The position numbers were made by a program, and so were the translations under genes. From Candidatus Bathyarchaeota archaeon (GTDB taxonomy: Archaea; Thermoproteota; Bathyarchaeia; 40CM-2-53-6): a stretch of 5,998 bases of DNA. The notes beneath the pieces were generated by a model that made no database searches, was not told where the DNA came from, and saw only the letters and a list, made by a program, of their open reading frames with translations. Shown piece by piece: positions 4,549 to 5,998 of this stretch (positions are counted from its first letter, which is position 1; every line of letters begins with the position of its first letter). The DNA is taken from positions 1 to 5,998 of the forward strand of contig VBBV01000117.1 in the NCBI GenBank assembly GCA_005883695.1, read 5' to 3'.

Positions 4549-5166
4549 TTGGTAACGACCGCAGGTGCCTTCAACGTTCCGCTGAAGTGCACGCCCGAAG
4601 AAACTAAGCATTTTGTCGAACCGGCTATGAAAGAGGCTGAAGGCTCTAACTTTACTGGAGCGTTGGAAGTTGTGAACGATGGATTGAACGCGCATCCCGC
4701 CTCTGAAGGGCTTCTCTTTCTCCGATCGTATTTCTGTTACAAGATTGCAGACAGCATAAGCAGTGAGCTCAGCGCGCTGCCGCATCCAATTCAGCCGTTA
4801 GCAGAGGGTGTGCTGATGGTTGATGGCGCCATGACAAACCAGATGCTTGGTCGATTCCAAGAGATAGTCAAAGTTCTAGGAGACGCTGAGGAGGCGATCA
4901 ACGAGATATTGCAAGTGAACCCCCATAACAACGAAGTTACGGCCTTCAGAGCCTACATTGACAGCAAGCTGCAAAAGCTGGGGCAAGAGTCCGAGAATAT
5001 GCGGATGACTTTCACAAATACCCCCAACATCGCAGGCAATTTCTGCGTGGGATGCAGGAAGAATATTTCGTTCGACACACAAACGGTCGTCTTCCGGAAA
5101 ACCTCCTCCACACAACTAGAAGTCTGGCATCTCCCATGCTTCAAGCAGATGGGCAACAAGAACTAG
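4549..5166 (+). CDS. hypothetical protein with TPR-like helices and C-terminal LIM/PARP-like zinc finger
   Basis: A 205-residue protein I do not recognise as a named family. Residues 16-75 look like a TPR helix pair: EETKHFVEPAMKEAEG, then SNFTGALEVVNDGLNAHPAS, then a helix GLLFLRSYFCYKIA. A second such stretch, GDAEEAINEILQVNPHNNEV (111-130), is followed by another helix to about 145. The C-terminus has FCVGC (Cys166, Cys169) and WHLPCF (His194, Cys197), a C-x2-C-x24-H-x2-C pattern resembling the first half of a LIM finger or a PARP-type finger, including the Trp before His and Phe after Cys. No signal peptide or membrane segment, so it is probably cytosolic; TPR helices suggest a protein partner. 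The TTG at 4549 is preferred because the next start, ATG at 4627, would cut into the first helix. Its stop overlaps the convergent YgfZ-like gene. Confidence 0.75.
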   Translation: MVTTAGAFNVPLKCTPEETKHFVEPAMKEAEGSNFTGALEVVNDGLNAHPASEGLLFLRSYFCYKIADSISSELSALPHPIQPLAEGVLMVDGAMTNQMLGRFQEIVKVLGDAEEAINEILQVNPHNNEVTAFRAYIDSKLQKLGQESENMRMTFTNTPNIAGNFCVGCRKNISFDTQTVVFRKTSSTQLEVWHLPCFKQMGNKN

Positions 5167-5998
5167 ACTAACTTGGTTACTACTGCAGGCAACGGACCGT
5201 GAGCCGATTCCACAGCTAGCTTGGTTCCTTCCTGAGCAAAGTCTCGCTGAGCGTAGGCTAAACCTACAACTGCTTTCAGCCCAGGGGAGAATGCAGCACT
5301 GGTGACGTATCCTGCTTCTTTGCCACTCGCCAGGAGCTTCGATTTTGGCCGTGGGACTTGATCGGATTGGGTTTGGAACTGGACAAGGTTCTTGTTTACT
5401 CTGCCTATGTGAGTAGCACGAGCCACGACCTCTTGACCAAGATAGCATCCTTTGCTGAAGCTGATGGCGTCCTTATATCCAGCCTCAAGAATTATTATGT
5501 TCTCGTCCACGTCGACCCCATATCTTGGATATCCTGCCTCAAGCCTCAGAATCTCGAGCGCATCTTGCCCAACGGGGGTGACTCCTTTGAGGAGGAAGCC
5601 TTGCCAAACTGCCTCAGCCTCGTCATTTGGAATTATAATATCGTATCCAGATTGACCGGTCCGGTCGCGGACGACGATCATGGTAGGGCCTATCATCTTG
5701 TGCTGCAAAGGCTTCATGTCTACGAATGCTGTGCCGAACAATTCTTTCGCGTTTTCAGTCGCTTGCGGCCCTTGCATTGCTAGGTGAACAAAGTCAGAGG
5801 TAATGTCTTTGACTTGTACGTCCTCGGTAATGATGAAGCGGTCGAAGATATCTCTAATCCTGGCTGCTGAAGCATCACCGGTGTCGATGAGAAGATCATC
5901 TTCTCTTGCATAGAGGTAGAGGTCCGCTAGGACTCTGGCTTTTGTATTGAGAAGTGCCGAGCGGATGCCTATCCCTTCGTTCAGCTTCAAGACTTCGT
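5163..5998 (-). CDS. YgfZ/GcvT-family folate-binding protein, N-terminus outside the window
   Basis: The C-terminal 278 or so residues of a protein related to the glycine-cleavage T-protein and YgfZ/IbaG-linked (COG0354) folate-binding proteins. The diagnostic YgfZ motif K-G-C-Y-x-G-Q-E is present at 5430-5453 (SKGCYLGQEVVARATHIG), preceded by LEAGYPRYGVDVDENII and followed by a C-terminal barrel with GYVTSAAFSPGLKAVVGLAYA. The first visible part, SALLNTKARVLADLYLYARE, matches the folate-domain strand normally found around residues 50-75, so roughly 50 residues lie beyond the right edge; the TTG at 5990 is probably an internal Leu. YgfZ helps maintain some Fe-S enzymes with tetrahydrofolate in bacteria and mitochondria; GcvT transfers a methylene group to folate. 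Which role applies here is open; the KGCYxGQE motif favours YgfZ. It ends in TAG, convergent with the TPR gene. Confidence 0.87.
   Translation of the reverse strand, partial: EVLKLNEGIGIRSALLNTKARVLADLYLYAREDDLLIDTGDASAARIRDIFDRFIITEDVQVKDITSDFVHLAMQGPQATENAKELFGTAFVDMKPLQHKMIGPTMIVVRDRTGQSGYDIIIPNDEAEAVWQGFLLKGVTPVGQDALEILRLEAGYPRYGVDVDENIIILEAGYKDAISFSKGCYLGQEVVARATHIGRVNKNLVQFQTQSDQVPRPKSKLLASGKEAGYVTSAAFSPGLKAVVGLAYAQRDFAQEGTKLAVESAHGPLPAVVTKLV

Noticed and set aside
4483..4785. 100-codon minus-strand frame across the start of the TPR gene
   Set aside because: Its composition looks random, and the plus-strand frame has a coherent helical and zinc-finger pattern.
5358..5783. 141-codon open frame opposite the YgfZ-like gene
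   Set aside because: It mirrors the real gene, shows no family pattern, and the minus-strand protein has clear motifs.

Overview
The window is archaeal chromosome and reads as a translation and ribosome-biogenesis neighbourhood. The markers are archaeal/eukaryotic-type only: ribosomal proteins S19e, L39e, L31e and L18a/LX, initiation factor aIF6, prefoldin alpha, PDCD5, RNase P protein 4 (Rpp21) and the rRNA methyltransferase Nep1. The order S19e-PDCD5-L39e-L31e-aIF6-LX-prefoldin is a well-known archaeal arrangement. I would guess a TACK-group lineage (Nitrososphaeria/Thaumarchaeota or Bathyarchaeia relative), but the exact clade cannot be fixed by eye.

Layout. Positions 9-2820, minus strand: a tight seven-gene cluster transcribed right to left (S19e, PDCD5, L39e, L31e, aIF6, L18a/LX, prefoldin alpha). 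Junctions are 1-base stop/start overlaps or gaps of 1-5 bases, except a 63-base gap before L18a. A TATA-like element lies about 60 bases upstream of S19e. The 51-residue L39e gene is easy to miss. Positions 2908-3258, minus: RNase P protein 4. Positions 3292-4424, plus: nep1 followed by a second, divergent PDCD5-like gene. Positions 4549-5166, plus: an unrecognised protein with TPR-like helices and a C-terminal CxxC...HxxC zinc-finger-like end. Positions 5163-5998, minus: a YgfZ/GcvT-family folate-binding protein cut by the right edge and convergent with the TPR gene, their stop codons overlapping in a CTAG.

How they work together: most products belong to making ribosomes (S19e, L39e, L31e, LX, aIF6 as 60S/50S anti-association factor, Nep1 as 16S rRNA modifier), tRNA 5' processing (RNase P) or folding nascent proteins (prefoldin; PDCD5 is often linked to chaperone/prefoldin function). 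The PDCD5-like paralogue beside nep1, the acidic N-terminal extension of L31e and the TPR/zinc-finger protein are the least ordinary items. I see no mobile element, CRISPR array, tRNA, rRNA or defence system, and no gene-free stretch over 300 bases (the longest is about 124).
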